Program-made: the position numbers and the translations under genes
Notes under the pieces: model-generated
What the model saw: the letters and a program-made list of their open reading frames with translations, nothing else
Database searches by the model: none
What the model was told of the DNA's origin: nothing
Shown: one piece after another, positions 8,007 to 17,270 of the stretch
How the letters are laid out: each line of letters opens with the position of its first letter
Position numbering within the stretch: position 1 is the stretch's first letter
Source: Shewanella basaltis
Lineage (GTDB): Bacteria; Pseudomonadota; Gammaproteobacteria; Enterobacterales; Shewanellaceae
NCBI RefSeq assembly: GCF_023283885.1
Contig: NZ_JAKILA010000003.1
Coordinates: 228,992 to 292,991 of the forward strand
Reading direction: 5' to 3'
DNA: 64,000 bases

Positions 8007-9041
8007 ATGGTCGAAGTTAAAAAAGCGCGAATACAGGATGTTGCTCAACAAGCGGGCGTCTCTATGATGACTGTATCACGAGTATTAAACCAAGACCCTA
8101 AAGTAAGCGATAAAACACGCAGTAAAGTGTTAGCTGTGGTTGAGCAATTACACTATAGACCTAATGAGTCGGCGCGAAGATTGGCCAGTAATAAATCGTA
8201 CTTTTTAGGATTGTTGTATGATAACCCTAGTGATGCTTATGTCAGCCAATTTTTATTAAGCGCCTTAAAAAGCTGCCGTTCAAATGGCTTTCATTTAGTG
8301 GTAGATGAAGCAGATAAAAATATTGATAAAACACTTCAATCAGTTAATGAGTTAATTAACGAAACAAAAGTGGATGGCATGATTCTATTGCCACCGGTAT
8401 GCGATCAAAAAGAAATTATTGATTGTTTACTTGCAGCTAGTGTCCCTTTTGTCAGAGTCGCACCTGACAGCCAGTTAACTGTTTCACCTTATATATGTAT
8501 GGACGATTATCAAGCAGCCTTTGATTTAACTGAAACGTTAATCAGGCAAGGCCATAGCAAAATAGGCCATATCATTGGCGATCCCAATCAAGGCGTTAGT
8601 CGTTTACGTTACCAAGGGTATTTGGATGCTCTGCGATCCAACAAAATTAATACGCCCCCCGAATACATAGAGCAGGGGTGTTTCACGTATCAGTCTGGTA
8701 TGGTTGCGGCGAAGAAAATACTATCACTAGTTGATAAACCCAGTGCTATTTTTGCAGGTAACGATGATATGGCTGCAGCGGTGATGTCTATTGCACAAAG
8801 TCAGGGTATTAATGTGCCAAATGATTTATCGGTTGTAGGCTTTGATGATACAACCCTTGCAACGATCGTGTGGCCAAACATTACCACGGTAAGACAGCCT
8901 ATTGATGAGATGGCAACGTTAGCTGTCAGCTTATTTACTTCAAATAAAAACAAAGACTTTTCAGGACTAAAAAACAGCCAGATGCGTCATATTCTCGAAT
9001 TTGAAATTATTCAAAGAGAATCGAGTAAATCAATTATCTAG
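8007..9041 (+). CDS. LacI-family transcriptional regulator (candidate xylose regulator)
   Basis: 344 residues. An N-terminal LacI helix-turn-helix (ARIQDVAQQAGVSMMTVSRV, with LNQDPKVSDKTRSKV following) and hinge (YRPNESARRLASNKS) precede a periplasmic-binding-protein-like sensor domain ending in the NDDMAAAVMSIAQSQG and VPNDLSVVGFDD motifs. The ATG at 8007 follows TAGGTAAATA. It lies in the same module as xylBA and a LacI-type palindrome precedes xylB, so it is the best candidate for the xylose repressor; the ligand is not shown by sequence. A decayed copy of its effector domain lies at 340-480. Confidence 0.85.
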   Translation: MVEVKKARIQDVAQQAGVSMMTVSRVLNQDPKVSDKTRSKVLAVVEQLHYRPNESARRLASNKSYFLGLLYDNPSDAYVSQFLLSALKSCRSNGFHLVVDEADKNIDKTLQSVNELINETKVDGMILLPPVCDQKEIIDCLLAASVPFVRVAPDSQLTVSPYICMDDYQAAFDLTETLIRQGHSKIGHIIGDPNQGVSRLRYQGYLDALRSNKINTPPEYIEQGCFTYQSGMVAAKKILSLVDKPSAIFAGNDDMAAAVMSIAQSQGINVPNDLSVVGFDDTTLATIVWPNITTVRQPIDEMATLAVSLFTSNKNKDFSGLKNSQMRHILEFEIIQRESSKSII

Positions 9042-9361
9042 TATTGACCTAATCTACGTAAAATGAAGTTTTTATATCAAAATACACATATTATCAATAG
9101 TTTGAATGTGTTATTTTGTGGTGGTCATTGATAAAGCGCATCTAAGCCGACATGATCATAAACATTGTTATTATATTATGAATTGGTCATGTGGAGTACA
9201 AATTGATTTTGTTGCATGCATTTACAATTATGTTTTTGGTAAGTAAAGTGATTATTAATGTTTGTTAGATATGAACTTTTCATTGCTATGCAGTTGTTCA
9301 ACGACAAGCTCCAGAGTGCTTAAGTACAACCAAGCTCGCTATATTAAATTGGATCCTACCT
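9042..9361. other. Intergenic region with one hairpin
   Basis: An inverted repeat CAAAATACACAT (9078-9089) / ATGTGTTATTTTG (9106-9118) may end transcription of the LacI gene, though there is no clean T run. No gene or other repeat is visible in the remainder; the promoter of the Nudix-type regulator must lie near its 3' end. Confidence 0.4.
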
Positions 9362-10078
9362 GTGAATTTTATAAACGAAGTTATTGATGAAGAAACCATC
9401 CCTGCTGATTGTATTAGTAACTTAACCGTTGATAATCTTATTTTTACCCTTCATGAAGGCAAACTTAAAGTTTTACTGGTTAAATACAGTAAAGGTCTAG
9501 CAACTAATAAATGGGGCTTAGTCGGTCACTGGGTTCGCAGTGATGAAAACCTTGAGAAGGCAGCATCTCGAGTTGTAAAAAATACTGCTGGGGTTGAAAA
9601 CTTGTATTTAGACCAACTTGGTGCCTTCGGTGATGTTGACCGTTACCCAGCCAGACGAATTATTACCATTGCGTTTTATTCGTTGGTCCGCTTTGACGAA
9701 ACCAATTTATCGCATGGTCCCAATGCCATAGAGTGTGAATGGTTTGATGTGAGACAAGTCCCTAAACTGATGTTTGACCATGATCATATTTTGGCGAGTT
9801 GCCTTAATCATTTAAAATACAAAGTCAGACATGAACCGATTGGTTTTAGTTTGTTACCTGAAAAATTTACCTTATTGCAACTACAAGATTTATATGAATC
9901 TATTCTCGGTGTGACATTAGACAAACCAAATTTTCGTCGAAAAATATTAAAGATGAACTTATTAATTGACTGTAATGAGAAGCAACGAAATGTTGCCCAC
10001 AGGGCCGCGTCATTGTATCGATTTGATGTTCATGTTTATGAAAAACTGACTCAATTTGGTTTCACATTCGAATATTAA
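9362..10078 (+). CDS. Nudix-fold transcriptional regulator (NrtR/AraR-like)
   Basis: 238 residues: an N-terminal Nudix fold (SNLTVDNLIFTLHEGKLKVL, LVKYSKG, WGLVGHWV) and a C-terminal winged helix (FTLLQLQDLYESILG, FRRKILKMNLLID). The Nudix box should read G-x5-E-x7-REUxEE; here it is GHWVRSDENLEKAASRVVKNTAGV-like with Val-Val-Lys-Asn where the metal-binding REUxE lies, so hydrolase activity is unlikely. This is typical of Nudix-derived repressors that sense ADP-ribose or pentose derivatives. It directly precedes a pentoside transporter and a GH43 gene. Start is GTG at 9362 with a weak ribosome site. Confidence 0.8.
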   Translation: MNFINEVIDEETIPADCISNLTVDNLIFTLHEGKLKVLLVKYSKGLATNKWGLVGHWVRSDENLEKAASRVVKNTAGVENLYLDQLGAFGDVDRYPARRIITIAFYSLVRFDETNLSHGPNAIECEWFDVRQVPKLMFDHDHILASCLNHLKYKVRHEPIGFSLLPEKFTLLQLQDLYESILGVTLDKPNFRRKILKMNLLIDCNEKQRNVAHRAASLYRFDVHVYEKLTQFGFTFEY

Positions 10079-10121
10079 TATTCCCTGATCTCAGGATAAA
10101 ACCTCATATTCATTCCCACAG

Positions 10122-10148
10122 AAAGACAGTATTCACTGTCTTTTTTTA
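10122..10148 (+). terminator. Terminator after the Nudix regulator
   Basis: AAAGACAGT-ATTC-ACTGTCTTTTTTT: a perfect 9-bp stem, tetraloop and T tract, 43 bp past the stop codon. It insulates the regulator from the transporter gene. Confidence 0.92.
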
Positions 10149-10234
10149 CATCCCATTAAAATTACATTAAATCTATTTACATAAATAATAAATTGATATA
10201 GTTTTTATGACTATAACATTTTGTTGGAATGATA

Positions 10235-11572
10235 ATGGAAAATACTAATAATAAACTGACCATTAAAGAAAAGCTTGGCTACGGTCTTGGGGACACAGCC
10301 AGCAACATCGTATTTCAGATGGTAGCCAATTTCATGCTCATTTTTTATACCGATGTGTATGGGTTGTCTGCTGCAGCAGCGGGGACATTGCTGTTATCAG
10401 TGCGATTATTTGATGCTTTTACCGATCCTGTAATGGGCGGCATTGCTGACAGAACACGAACTCGTTGGGGATCTTACCGTCCCTATATCCTATTTTTAGC
10501 AATACCTTATGGATTCTTTGCCTGTATCGCATTTATCACCCCTGATTTTGGTAGCACGGGTAAACTTATTTATGCCTATGTCACCTACGGTATTTTAATG
10601 ACTTGTTACACCGCTATTAATATTCCTTACGGTGCGTTAGGTGCCGTGATGGTTAATGACCCAAAAGAGCGTACATCTTTACAATCTTATCGTTTTGCCA
10701 TGGCCATGGGCGCTCTTGTTGTCATTGTCTGGGCAATACCTAAATTGGTTGCTTATTTTGGCCAAGGTAATGACCAAGTGGGTTATCCATTAGCAATGGT
10801 GTTTATGGGCTCTTTAGCTGCAGCGTGTTTTTTATTATGTTTTAAGATGACTAAAGAAACCCAAACTATGCCAGTTAAGCAAAGTTACCGCAGTTTGTTT
10901 ACTGATTTTTTTTGCTTATTTAAGAATGATCAATGGCTTGTTATTGCCATTATCAGTGTAGTGACCTTAATTTTAATAGGCATTAGGGCATCGGTAGCGC
11001 CGCATTACATTAAATACTATGTCGGTGATGAGTCATTACTGTCTAACTTTTTAACCCTAGCGGCAATCGGTTCAGTATTAGGCGCAATATCCACTAACTT
11101 TTTGTCTAAATACTTTGAAAAGAAAAATCTCTTTATCATCGCGTTGTTCGTCGTTGTGATTTCTCATAGCTTGTTTTATGTGATTGAGGTGGATCAAATT
11201 GGTCTGATTTTTACGGTTTACTTTATTGCCAACTTCGCGCACATGATTATTACGCCGATCATGTTTTCAATGGTAGCTGACACGGTTGATTATGGGGTTA
11301 AGAAAATCGGTAAGAGACTAACTGCCATTACTTTTTCTGGTCATTTATTAGCGATTAAATTTGGATTTGCCATCGGTGGCGCATTAGCAGGTTGGATATT
11401 ATCAGGCTTTGATTACGTGCCTAATCAGCAACAAACCGAACATGCATTGTCAGGCATTTTACTTGCGTTCGCTGGTATTCCGGTGGTGTGTACCTTACTT
11501 AGTTTAGTTGTGGTATCTCGCTATAAATTGACTGAACTAAAAGTAAAACAAATCCAGGCTGAGCTCCCTTAA
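10235..11572 (+). CDS. GPH-family sugar:cation symporter (xyloside/arabinoside type)
   Basis: ~445 residues with about 12 hydrophobic segments. The N-terminus (KEKLGYGLGDTASNIVFQMV) and the loop RLFDAFTDPVMGGIADRTRT, then RWGSYRPYILF, are diagnostic of the glycoside-pentoside-hexuronide family (XylP, XynT, YicJ). The ATG at 10235 has GGA at proper distance; the ATG six bases earlier does not. A TATAGT/ACTATA inverted repeat (10197-10215) just upstream might be an operator. It is 62 bp ahead of a GH43 glycosidase, so it probably imports short xylo- or arabino-oligosaccharides that the enzyme cleaves in the cytoplasm. Confidence 0.9.
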   Translation: MENTNNKLTIKEKLGYGLGDTASNIVFQMVANFMLIFYTDVYGLSAAAAGTLLLSVRLFDAFTDPVMGGIADRTRTRWGSYRPYILFLAIPYGFFACIAFITPDFGSTGKLIYAYVTYGILMTCYTAINIPYGALGAVMVNDPKERTSLQSYRFAMAMGALVVIVWAIPKLVAYFGQGNDQVGYPLAMVFMGSLAAACFLLCFKMTKETQTMPVKQSYRSLFTDFFCLFKNDQWLVIAIISVVTLILIGIRASVAPHYIKYYVGDESLLSNFLTLAAIGSVLGAISTNFLSKYFEKKNLFIIALFVVVISHSLFYVIEVDQIGLIFTVYFIANFAHMIITPIMFSMVADTVDYGVKKIGKRLTAITFSGHLLAIKFGFAIGGALAGWILSGFDYVPNQQQTEHALSGILLAFAGIPVVCTLLSLVVVSRYKLTELKVKQIQAELP

Positions 11573-11633
11573 TCAGGTGCGATCAGATAAATATTAAATG
11601 TGATTACCACAGACTGTAACAATAGGAGAATGT

Positions 11634-12701
11634 ATGGCACAAGCCATGAAGGATTATCTAAACAGCGTTAATGAACTCAGCGATGCAGAGCGTAAACAAT
11701 TAGATGATCTAAAAAAAGCGCATTCGTACGTAGAAAAACACAAGCCGCTTGTGACTCATATATACACTGCCGATCCTTCAGCACATGTGTTTGAAGGTAA
11801 AATTTATGTTTATCCATCTCACGATATCGAGACGGATAACAGCAGTATAAATGACCAAGGGGACCATTTTGCAATGCGTGACTATCATGTGTTGTCTCTC
11901 GACAATGTTACCGATGAGGTCATGGACCACGGTGTCGCCTTATCACTTGACGATATCAAGTGGGCTAGTAAGCAACTTTGGGCGCCCGATGCTGCGCATA
12001 AAAACGGTAAGTATTATTTATATTTTCCCGCACGTGATCTTGAAGGTATTTTTAGAATTGGTGTTGCCAGTAGTGATTCACCCGTAGGCCCGTTTATTGC
12101 CGAACAAAATTACATCGTAAATTCGTTCAGTATTGATCCCGCGGTGTTTGAGGACGATGATGGCAGTTATTATTTGTATTTTGGAGGTTTATGGGGCGGG
12201 CAGTTACAAAATTGGCATCAAGGTCAATTTAGTTTAACTGAACATTACCCAGCACAAAACGAACCTGCATTACCTGCAAAAATGGCAAAATTATCAGTCG
12301 ATATGTTGTCGTTTGCAGAAGAAGTACAAGACATTGTTATTTTAGATGAAACAGGTAAGCCCATTACAGTTGCTGACAATCAACGCCGTTTCTTTGAAGC
12401 ATCATGGGTACATAAATATAACGGACGTTACTATTTTTCATATTCAACCGGTGACACCCACAATATTGCTTACGCAATAGGAGATAACCCATACGGGCCA
12501 TTTACCTATCAGGGAGTGATTTTAAATCCAGTCTTGGGATGGACTAGCCATCACTCAATTGTATTCCATCAAGGTAAATGGTTTCTATTTTACCATGACT
12601 CAACATTATCAGGAGGACAAACTCACTTGCGATGTATAAAGAAAACGGAGCTATTGCACGACGAGAATGGAAGAATTTCAACAATCACAGCATACGAATA
12701 A
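11634..12701 (+). CDS. GH43 glycosidase (beta-xylosidase / alpha-L-arabinofuranosidase)
   Basis: 355 residues, no signal peptide, so cytoplasmic. The single five-bladed propeller shows the three GH43 acidic residues in order: general base in YTADPSAHVFEGKIYVYPS, the pKa-modulating Asp in FSIDPAVFEDDDGSYYLYFG, and the acid Glu in RRFFEASWVHKYNGRYYFSY. The VYPSHD and LWAPDAAHKNGKYYLYFP segments resemble subfamily 1 enzymes. The ATG at 11634 has an AGGAGA ribosome site. It is co-directional and close to the GPH transporter. Whether xylose or arabinose is released cannot be decided from sequence alone. Confidence 0.9.
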   Translation: MAQAMKDYLNSVNELSDAERKQLDDLKKAHSYVEKHKPLVTHIYTADPSAHVFEGKIYVYPSHDIETDNSSINDQGDHFAMRDYHVLSLDNVTDEVMDHGVALSLDDIKWASKQLWAPDAAHKNGKYYLYFPARDLEGIFRIGVASSDSPVGPFIAEQNYIVNSFSIDPAVFEDDDGSYYLYFGGLWGGQLQNWHQGQFSLTEHYPAQNEPALPAKMAKLSVDMLSFAEEVQDIVILDETGKPITVADNQRRFFEASWVHKYNGRYYFSYSTGDTHNIAYAIGDNPYGPFTYQGVILNPVLGWTSHHSIVFHQGKWFLFYHDSTLSGGQTHLRCIKKTELLHDENGRISTITAYE

Positions 12702-12724
12702 TCGATTAGGTTTAACATTTAATT

Positions 12725-12859
12725 ATGTTGAAATACCGGGGAGAAATCACAGATAGTTGGATTGAAAAATATAAATATGATCGGCCACATGAATCACTGA
12801 ATGTTCTACCGCCCAAGATGTATGAGCGATTAAATGAGGAAACCTCTCTCAAAACATGA
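12725..12859 (+). pseudogene. IS3-family transposase OrfB, C-terminal fragment
   Basis: A 44-codon reading frame YRGEITDSWIEKYKYDRPHE, then SLNVLPPKMYERL, matches the end of the IS3 DDE transposase: the last helix with W-I-x-x-Y-x-x-x-R-P-H-x-S-L. The rest of the IS and its ends are missing. It shows that an IS3 element once sat behind the GH43 gene and may have caused local deletion. Confidence 0.8.
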
Positions 12860-13236
12860 TCGATATAAGGGATGGTTACACTTCATTATTTGAACGATCA
12901 ACCCCATGGCGGTATTGGTTTTTTAAGTATAAACGAACTAGATATAAGTTTATTGATGCATTACTAAAACCTGATTATGAATCAGATCGTTAATAACATA
13001 AACCTATCCGTAGCAAGTCGCAGCGTTAATGGTAAGAGTATTTATGGCTATTGCAGCGATAATCACAGTGAATTTGAGTGTTATAAAACAAATGACTGTA
13101 AAGCCAATATACCAATCATATTTCCTGATATGTTTCTGCATTCAAGCATGCTGAATATCAAAACGATATAGATGCTAACCCTAAAACAGGCCGATTAATT
13201 ACCAATATGTTTATCAAATTTGTATAAGGAAACGCA
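12860..13236. other. Degenerate intergenic stretch
   Basis: A short frame at 12977-13171 gives 64 residues without recognisable family and no ribosome site. The segment looks like decayed coding sequence from the IS3-associated deletion, but I cannot name the source. The ribosome site AAGGAAACGC of the next gene is at its end. Confidence 0.4.
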
Positions 13237-14049
13237 ATGACATATAGGATATCAAGCGCTTTTTTGCAGCCTCTAGTGCTTAGCTATGCATTATGTTTAA
13301 TGATGTTTGGCCAAGGCGTACATGCCACTGGTTTTGAACATATGCCAAAAAAGCAATTTAATGTATTTGTGTTTAGCAAAACGGCAGGTTGGCATCACGC
13401 CTCTATTCTCAGCGGTGTTAATGCATTACAAAAAATGAGTGACAAACATTTTTTTAATATGGTTTGGCATGAAGAAGGCCGCTACTTTAACGATGAATAT
13501 CTTAAAAACGTTGATGTAGTGGTGTTTTTGGCCACTACTGGGGATGTGTTAAATGATGCAGAACAAGCCGCTTTTGAGGGTTATATAAAGCAAGGAAAAG
13601 GATTTGTTGGCATACACAGTGCTACCGATACTGAATACGATTGGGCATGGTATCAACAACTTGTCGGGCATACGTTTGTGATCCATCCTGAAATTCAAAC
13701 CGCAAAATTACAGGTCGAGTCTCGTGAATTTCCAGGCCTTGAATCGATGCCCGACAGTCTGTTATGGACAGACGAGTGGTATGATTTTACTCCAGTGCGT
13801 AACCCTAATTTACATTACATTTTGTCGGTAGACGAAAACAGTTACGCTCCCCGTTCAAATTGGGGAAATAAGCAGGGAGAAGGGATGGGTGAGTTTCATC
13901 CTATTGCTTGGTATCAAGAATTTGATGGCGGGCGAGTATTTTACACTGCCCTTGGGCATACCGATGCGGTTTATCAGGACGTGTTATTTCAAACACATTT
14001 ATATGGTGGAATATATTGGGCGGCAACTGGTAAGGGGATAACGCCTTAA
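13237..14049 (+). CDS. Exported ThuA-like domain protein
   Basis: 270 residues with a signal peptide (MTYRISSAFLQPLVLSYALC to about residue 30, cleavage near VHA-TG). The mature part is a ThuA fold, a class-I glutamine-amidotransferase-like domain: FNVFVFSKTAGWHHASILSG, VDVVVFLATTGDVLN, KGFVGIHSATDTEYDW, TDEWYDF, and GRVFYTALGHTDAVYQD. Such proteins are common in polysaccharide and sugar-derivative clusters of marine bacteria; some are linked to sugar oxidation, but the reaction is not established. It sits between GH43 and the lactonase, which suggests a role in oxidised or rare sugars from xylan. Confidence 0.85.
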   Translation: MTYRISSAFLQPLVLSYALCLMMFGQGVHATGFEHMPKKQFNVFVFSKTAGWHHASILSGVNALQKMSDKHFFNMVWHEEGRYFNDEYLKNVDVVVFLATTGDVLNDAEQAAFEGYIKQGKGFVGIHSATDTEYDWAWYQQLVGHTFVIHPEIQTAKLQVESREFPGLESMPDSLLWTDEWYDFTPVRNPNLHYILSVDENSYAPRSNWGNKQGEGMGEFHPIAWYQEFDGGRVFYTALGHTDAVYQDVLFQTHLYGGIYWAATGKGITP

Positions 14050-14080
14050 ATTGTTTGTTTAATATTAACAGCAAGAAATA

Positions 14081-14120
14081 CAGACTCCTTACTATGCAAT
14101 GTTATTAATGAGTCTGTTTT
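14081..14120. terminator. Hairpin between convergent genes
   Basis: CAGACTC and GAGTCTG arms separated by ~22 nt, followed by TTTT. It lies between the ThuA-like gene and the convergent lactonase and can serve the former. The long loop makes it a weak candidate. Confidence 0.5.
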
Positions 14121-14133
14121 ATTAACGTGCTTT

Positions 14134-15120
14134 TTAGCGTACTATTCCGGACAGTTTTGTTTGCAAAGTAAATAACCCATTTCCAGTGGTGATTAATAAC
14201 GTTTTCATGTCGTTCCCACCAAAGTCCATATTGGTTATTTGCGGCGCTACCGTGATAGATTGGTATAACAGCCCTTCGGGTGAATAGATTTGAAGCTTTC
14301 CTTGACTGTGGCTAGCTACATAAAGATTCCCGGCACAGTCAATGGTGATGCCATCAGGGCCATCAACGTCAATAAAGGGCTGTCGTTGTCCAACACTGCC
14401 ATCACCATTTACTGGGTAGCGGTAAATATGGTTACTGTTATCGCCAACGTAGAGCCACTTTTCATCTGGCGATAATACAATCCCATTAGGTTTATTTAAT
14501 TGGTCAATCTCGACTAATTTCCCTTGCGCAGGCAACCAGAATACTGATGTGCTATTAAGTTCATTTTTACGCTCACTCAATTGCCAATCAGGATCGGTAA
14601 AATAAATTCCACCATTTGAATGCCGGCTGATATCGTTAGGAGAGTTAAATGGTTTACCGTTGAATTGGTTGACCAATATAGTTTGTTTCTGTGTTGATAA
14701 ATTAATTCTGCTAACCGATCTGTCACTGTGTTTTAGCACATACAAGTCATTACCGTCGACAAGCAAGCCATTGCTTCCACTGTGCGATAACCACAATGTG
14801 GGCTTATCGTTAAGTTTGTATTGATAAATATTGGCATCAGGACCATTCAACTGACTACCAGAGAAGTTCATTTCAGAGAAATAGAAAGCTTGTTCAGTCA
14901 CTGACCAAGTAGGACCTTCAAGAAAAAGCAATTTGTGAGTAATTAATTTAAGCGAATCACGTTCCGCAGCTTGATAGTGACTGCTGCATTGATCAATTAA
15001 CGCTAAATCTTTATTAGACTTTTTTTCTGCATAAGCTTGCAGTGGCAACAATAGCACTAACGCACATGCGCTGGTGAGTCTTGCTCTTATTTGTGACTGT
15101 CTTAATGCCGTCAGTTGCAT
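14134..15120 (-). CDS. Exported SMP-30/gluconolactonase-like sugar lactonase
   Basis: The ATG at 15120 has a strong AGGAAGGA ribosome site and gives 328 residues; a frame-open start at 15180 lacks one. A signal peptide (LTSACALVLLLPLQAYAEKK) is followed by the six-bladed SMP-30 propeller: EGPTWSVTEQAFYFSEM with the metal Glu, NSPNDISRHSNGGIYFTDPD with the metal Asn, KPNGIVLSPDEKWLYVGD with the catalytic Asp, and GPDGITIDCAGNLYVAS. It would hydrolyse aldonolactones such as xylono- or gluconolactone in the periplasm. It is divergent from the broken GH10 gene. Confidence 0.88.
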   Translation of the reverse strand: MQLTALRQSQIRARLTSACALVLLLPLQAYAEKKSNKDLALIDQCSSHYQAAERDSLKLITHKLLFLEGPTWSVTEQAFYFSEMNFSGSQLNGPDANIYQYKLNDKPTLWLSHSGSNGLLVDGNDLYVLKHSDRSVSRINLSTQKQTILVNQFNGKPFNSPNDISRHSNGGIYFTDPDWQLSERKNELNSTSVFWLPAQGKLVEIDQLNKPNGIVLSPDEKWLYVGDNSNHIYRYPVNGDGSVGQRQPFIDVDGPDGITIDCAGNLYVASHSQGKLQIYSPEGLLYQSITVAPQITNMDFGGNDMKTLLITTGNGLFTLQTKLSGIVR

Positions 15121-15239
15121 TGTCCTTCCTTGTAATTTGTTAATGTGAATTAGATTAGACATTAAAACAATAATGGTCAAATTGACTATTGAGTTGTTGG
15201 CTTATGGTAAACAACCATTAACTGACAAAAGTAATACCA

Positions 15240-16397
15240 ATGAATCTAGTTATAAAAACAACGATTAGTTTAAGCATCGACAGTACTTTATTGTTCTGTG
15301 TGAATATACATGCTGTTGAATCAGATACTAATTCGAACGTGATAACGCATTTAGATGATGTATATCAACATGCTTTTAAAGTGGGCGTTGCGGTAAATGA
15401 AGATGTCACCATGGACAAAGAAATCAGTTGGTCATTGATAACTTTAATACTGTGACCATTGAAAATGCGATGAAAGCGGAAATTGTTAACCCAACACCTG
15501 GTGTTTACGATTTTGCCGCCGCAGATGCATATGTCAAATTTGGCCAAGACAATAATATGTTCAACGTTGGACATACCTTAGTTTGGTATATTCAAACACC
15601 TGATTTTTTCTTTAAAAATAAAGTTAATCAATCTAATACACCGGCTGAGAAATTAGACGTGATGCGCAAACATATTAAGCTTGTAGCAGGTCGCTATGCT
15701 GGCATGGTGCATGCGTGGGATGTGGTAAACGACTTGATTGATAATGACGGCTCATACCGCCCGGCTACCCGGGTTAACGGTGTAGGTGATGTTGATACAT
15801 TGGTTAAAGCATTTAAGTATGCCGCTTATTATGCCCCTGATACTGAACTGTATTACAACGACTTTAATGCCTGGCGACCAGAAAAACGGGATGTCATTGA
15901 GAAAATGATTAACATGTTAAAACTGAAGGGATCCGTATCGACGGTGTGGGGATACAAGCGCATTAGTGGCTAAACTTCCCTAAAACTGAAACATTGAACA
16001 AGCCATTGATGCCGATGCTGCAGCGGGTGTGAAGGTAATGATTACTGAACTCGATATTGATGTATTGCCGTTTATCAAAGAGGGTCAGGTGTTTGGCCAA
16101 GCCTTTATGCATTCACAATTTCAATTAGAGGAGTTTGAACCTACCTTGACCCGTAAAAAAAAGCGGGTTTACCTGTTGGTGTACAACAAAAGTTAACCAC
16201 AAAGAATGTTGAGTTGTTTATCTTATTCAATAAAAAGTGACAAAATTGATCGGGTAACCCTATGGGGATTACATGATGGCATGTCATGGAATAATGATTA
16301 TCCAATCCCAGCAAGAATAAATTATCTGTTATTGTGGGATCGTCAGTTACAACTAAAACCAGCATTAAAAGCCTTACTTAAACTACAAACTCAATAA
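15240..16397 (+). pseudogene. GH10 xylanase, frameshifted copy 1
   Basis: Full-length GH10 homology is present in at least three frames. Recognisable parts are VENAMK-like TIENAMKAEIVNPTPGVYDF, GHTLVWYIQTPDFFF, VHAWDVVND (the acid/base Glu is Asp here), LYYNDFNAWRPEKRD, VMITELDIDVLPF with the nucleophile Glu, and RVTLWGLHDGMSW near the end. Frameshifts fall near 15430 and 15940 and a stop at 15971-15973. An N-terminal signal-like segment is kept. It is a decayed paralogue of the intact gene at 17271. Confidence 0.9.
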
Positions 16398-16413
16398 TGA
16401 ACAAGCCGTAAAT

Positions 16414-16821
16414 CTAAGGGGTTAACTTGTTCTTATAATGAATAACTACAAATTTTAACGGCTCGGTGCCACTGTTAAAAATGCCATGGATTACCCCAGA
16501 AGACACAAAAAGCATTTCACCTTGCTTTGCCGGTGACTCTTTACCTTCTAAAATCAATGTGCCTTGACCTTCTTATATCAACAAAAACTCTTCACTTTCA
16601 TGTCTATGAGCTGGATGAATTTCGTTATTGGGATCAATTATTGCCACACCGCTGATAACCTGAGTTGATTCATGTGTATCGCCGTAAAAATAAGTATTAA
16701 ATACGCTGCCATCATAGTGAGTAATATGAGTGTCTGCGTGTGACAATATGCTTGAGGTGATCTCAGGGCTTACCTCTTGATTAGCCTCAGCCATGATGGC
16801 GCTGCAGGTACTAATTATCAT
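16414..16821 (-). pseudogene. Cupin-domain protein with one premature stop
   Basis: From an ATG at 16821 with GGGGG ahead, the frame reads a beta-barrel cupin: STQVISGVAIIDPNNEIHPA, HRHESEEFLLI, then TAA, then in the same frame EGQGTLILEGKESPAKQGEM and VSSGVIHGIFNSGTEPLKFV. The HxHxxxxE metal motif is intact. A single base change (TAA for a sense codon at about 16574-16576) interrupts it, so the damage is recent or the codon is a sequencing error. The signal peptide seems shortened. Small cupins of this type often go with GH10 clusters. Confidence 0.75.
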
Positions 16822-17270
16822 AGCCCCCTAAGGTGCACAATCTGTTCGATTTAGCGTTACGCTTGCTGTTTGTAATATTAAACCCTCCATCTTCATTAGA
16901 ATTAAACAGTAAGTGCATGTTTATTAATGATTTATATTATTTTATATATTATCGTAGACAACAAAAAAATAAATTTTTATTACAAATATGTTCTCAAAAA
17001 GATAAAAGTAGTATATTTTACCTTAGCCTTGTTGTCAAAAAGACTATTTTGTTCTGGCGGCTAGCGTTATGTTTGCCGTAATAAAATGATCAACATTATT
17101 TTGAACAGCAAGATTACATAAGGGGATAAACATAGACGGATTATTGACTTGTTTATGGTTAATCGACGGTGTTGTGAAATGAGCCATCAGGGCTAACATT
17201 CATCAACTTTAAAGCTTGTCAATATGAATAGACTTGGCCTGAAAAAACAATAATCGGGATTTAACAAACT
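16822..17270. other. Intergenic region upstream of the intact GH10 gene
   Basis: 449 bp, very AT-rich. A short open frame from 16833 has no ribosome site and no recognisable product. The promoter of the xylanase gene must be in the right part. I see no strong palindrome; TTTAAAGCTTGTC near 17209 is the only symmetrical short motif. Confidence 0.4.

Noticed and set aside
12977..13171. 64-residue ORF before the ThuA-like gene
   Set aside because: No ribosome site or family; surrounding sequence is degenerate.
16833..17081. 82-residue ORF upstream of the intact GH10 gene
   Set aside because: AT-rich low-complexity translation, no ribosome site, lies in a promoter region.
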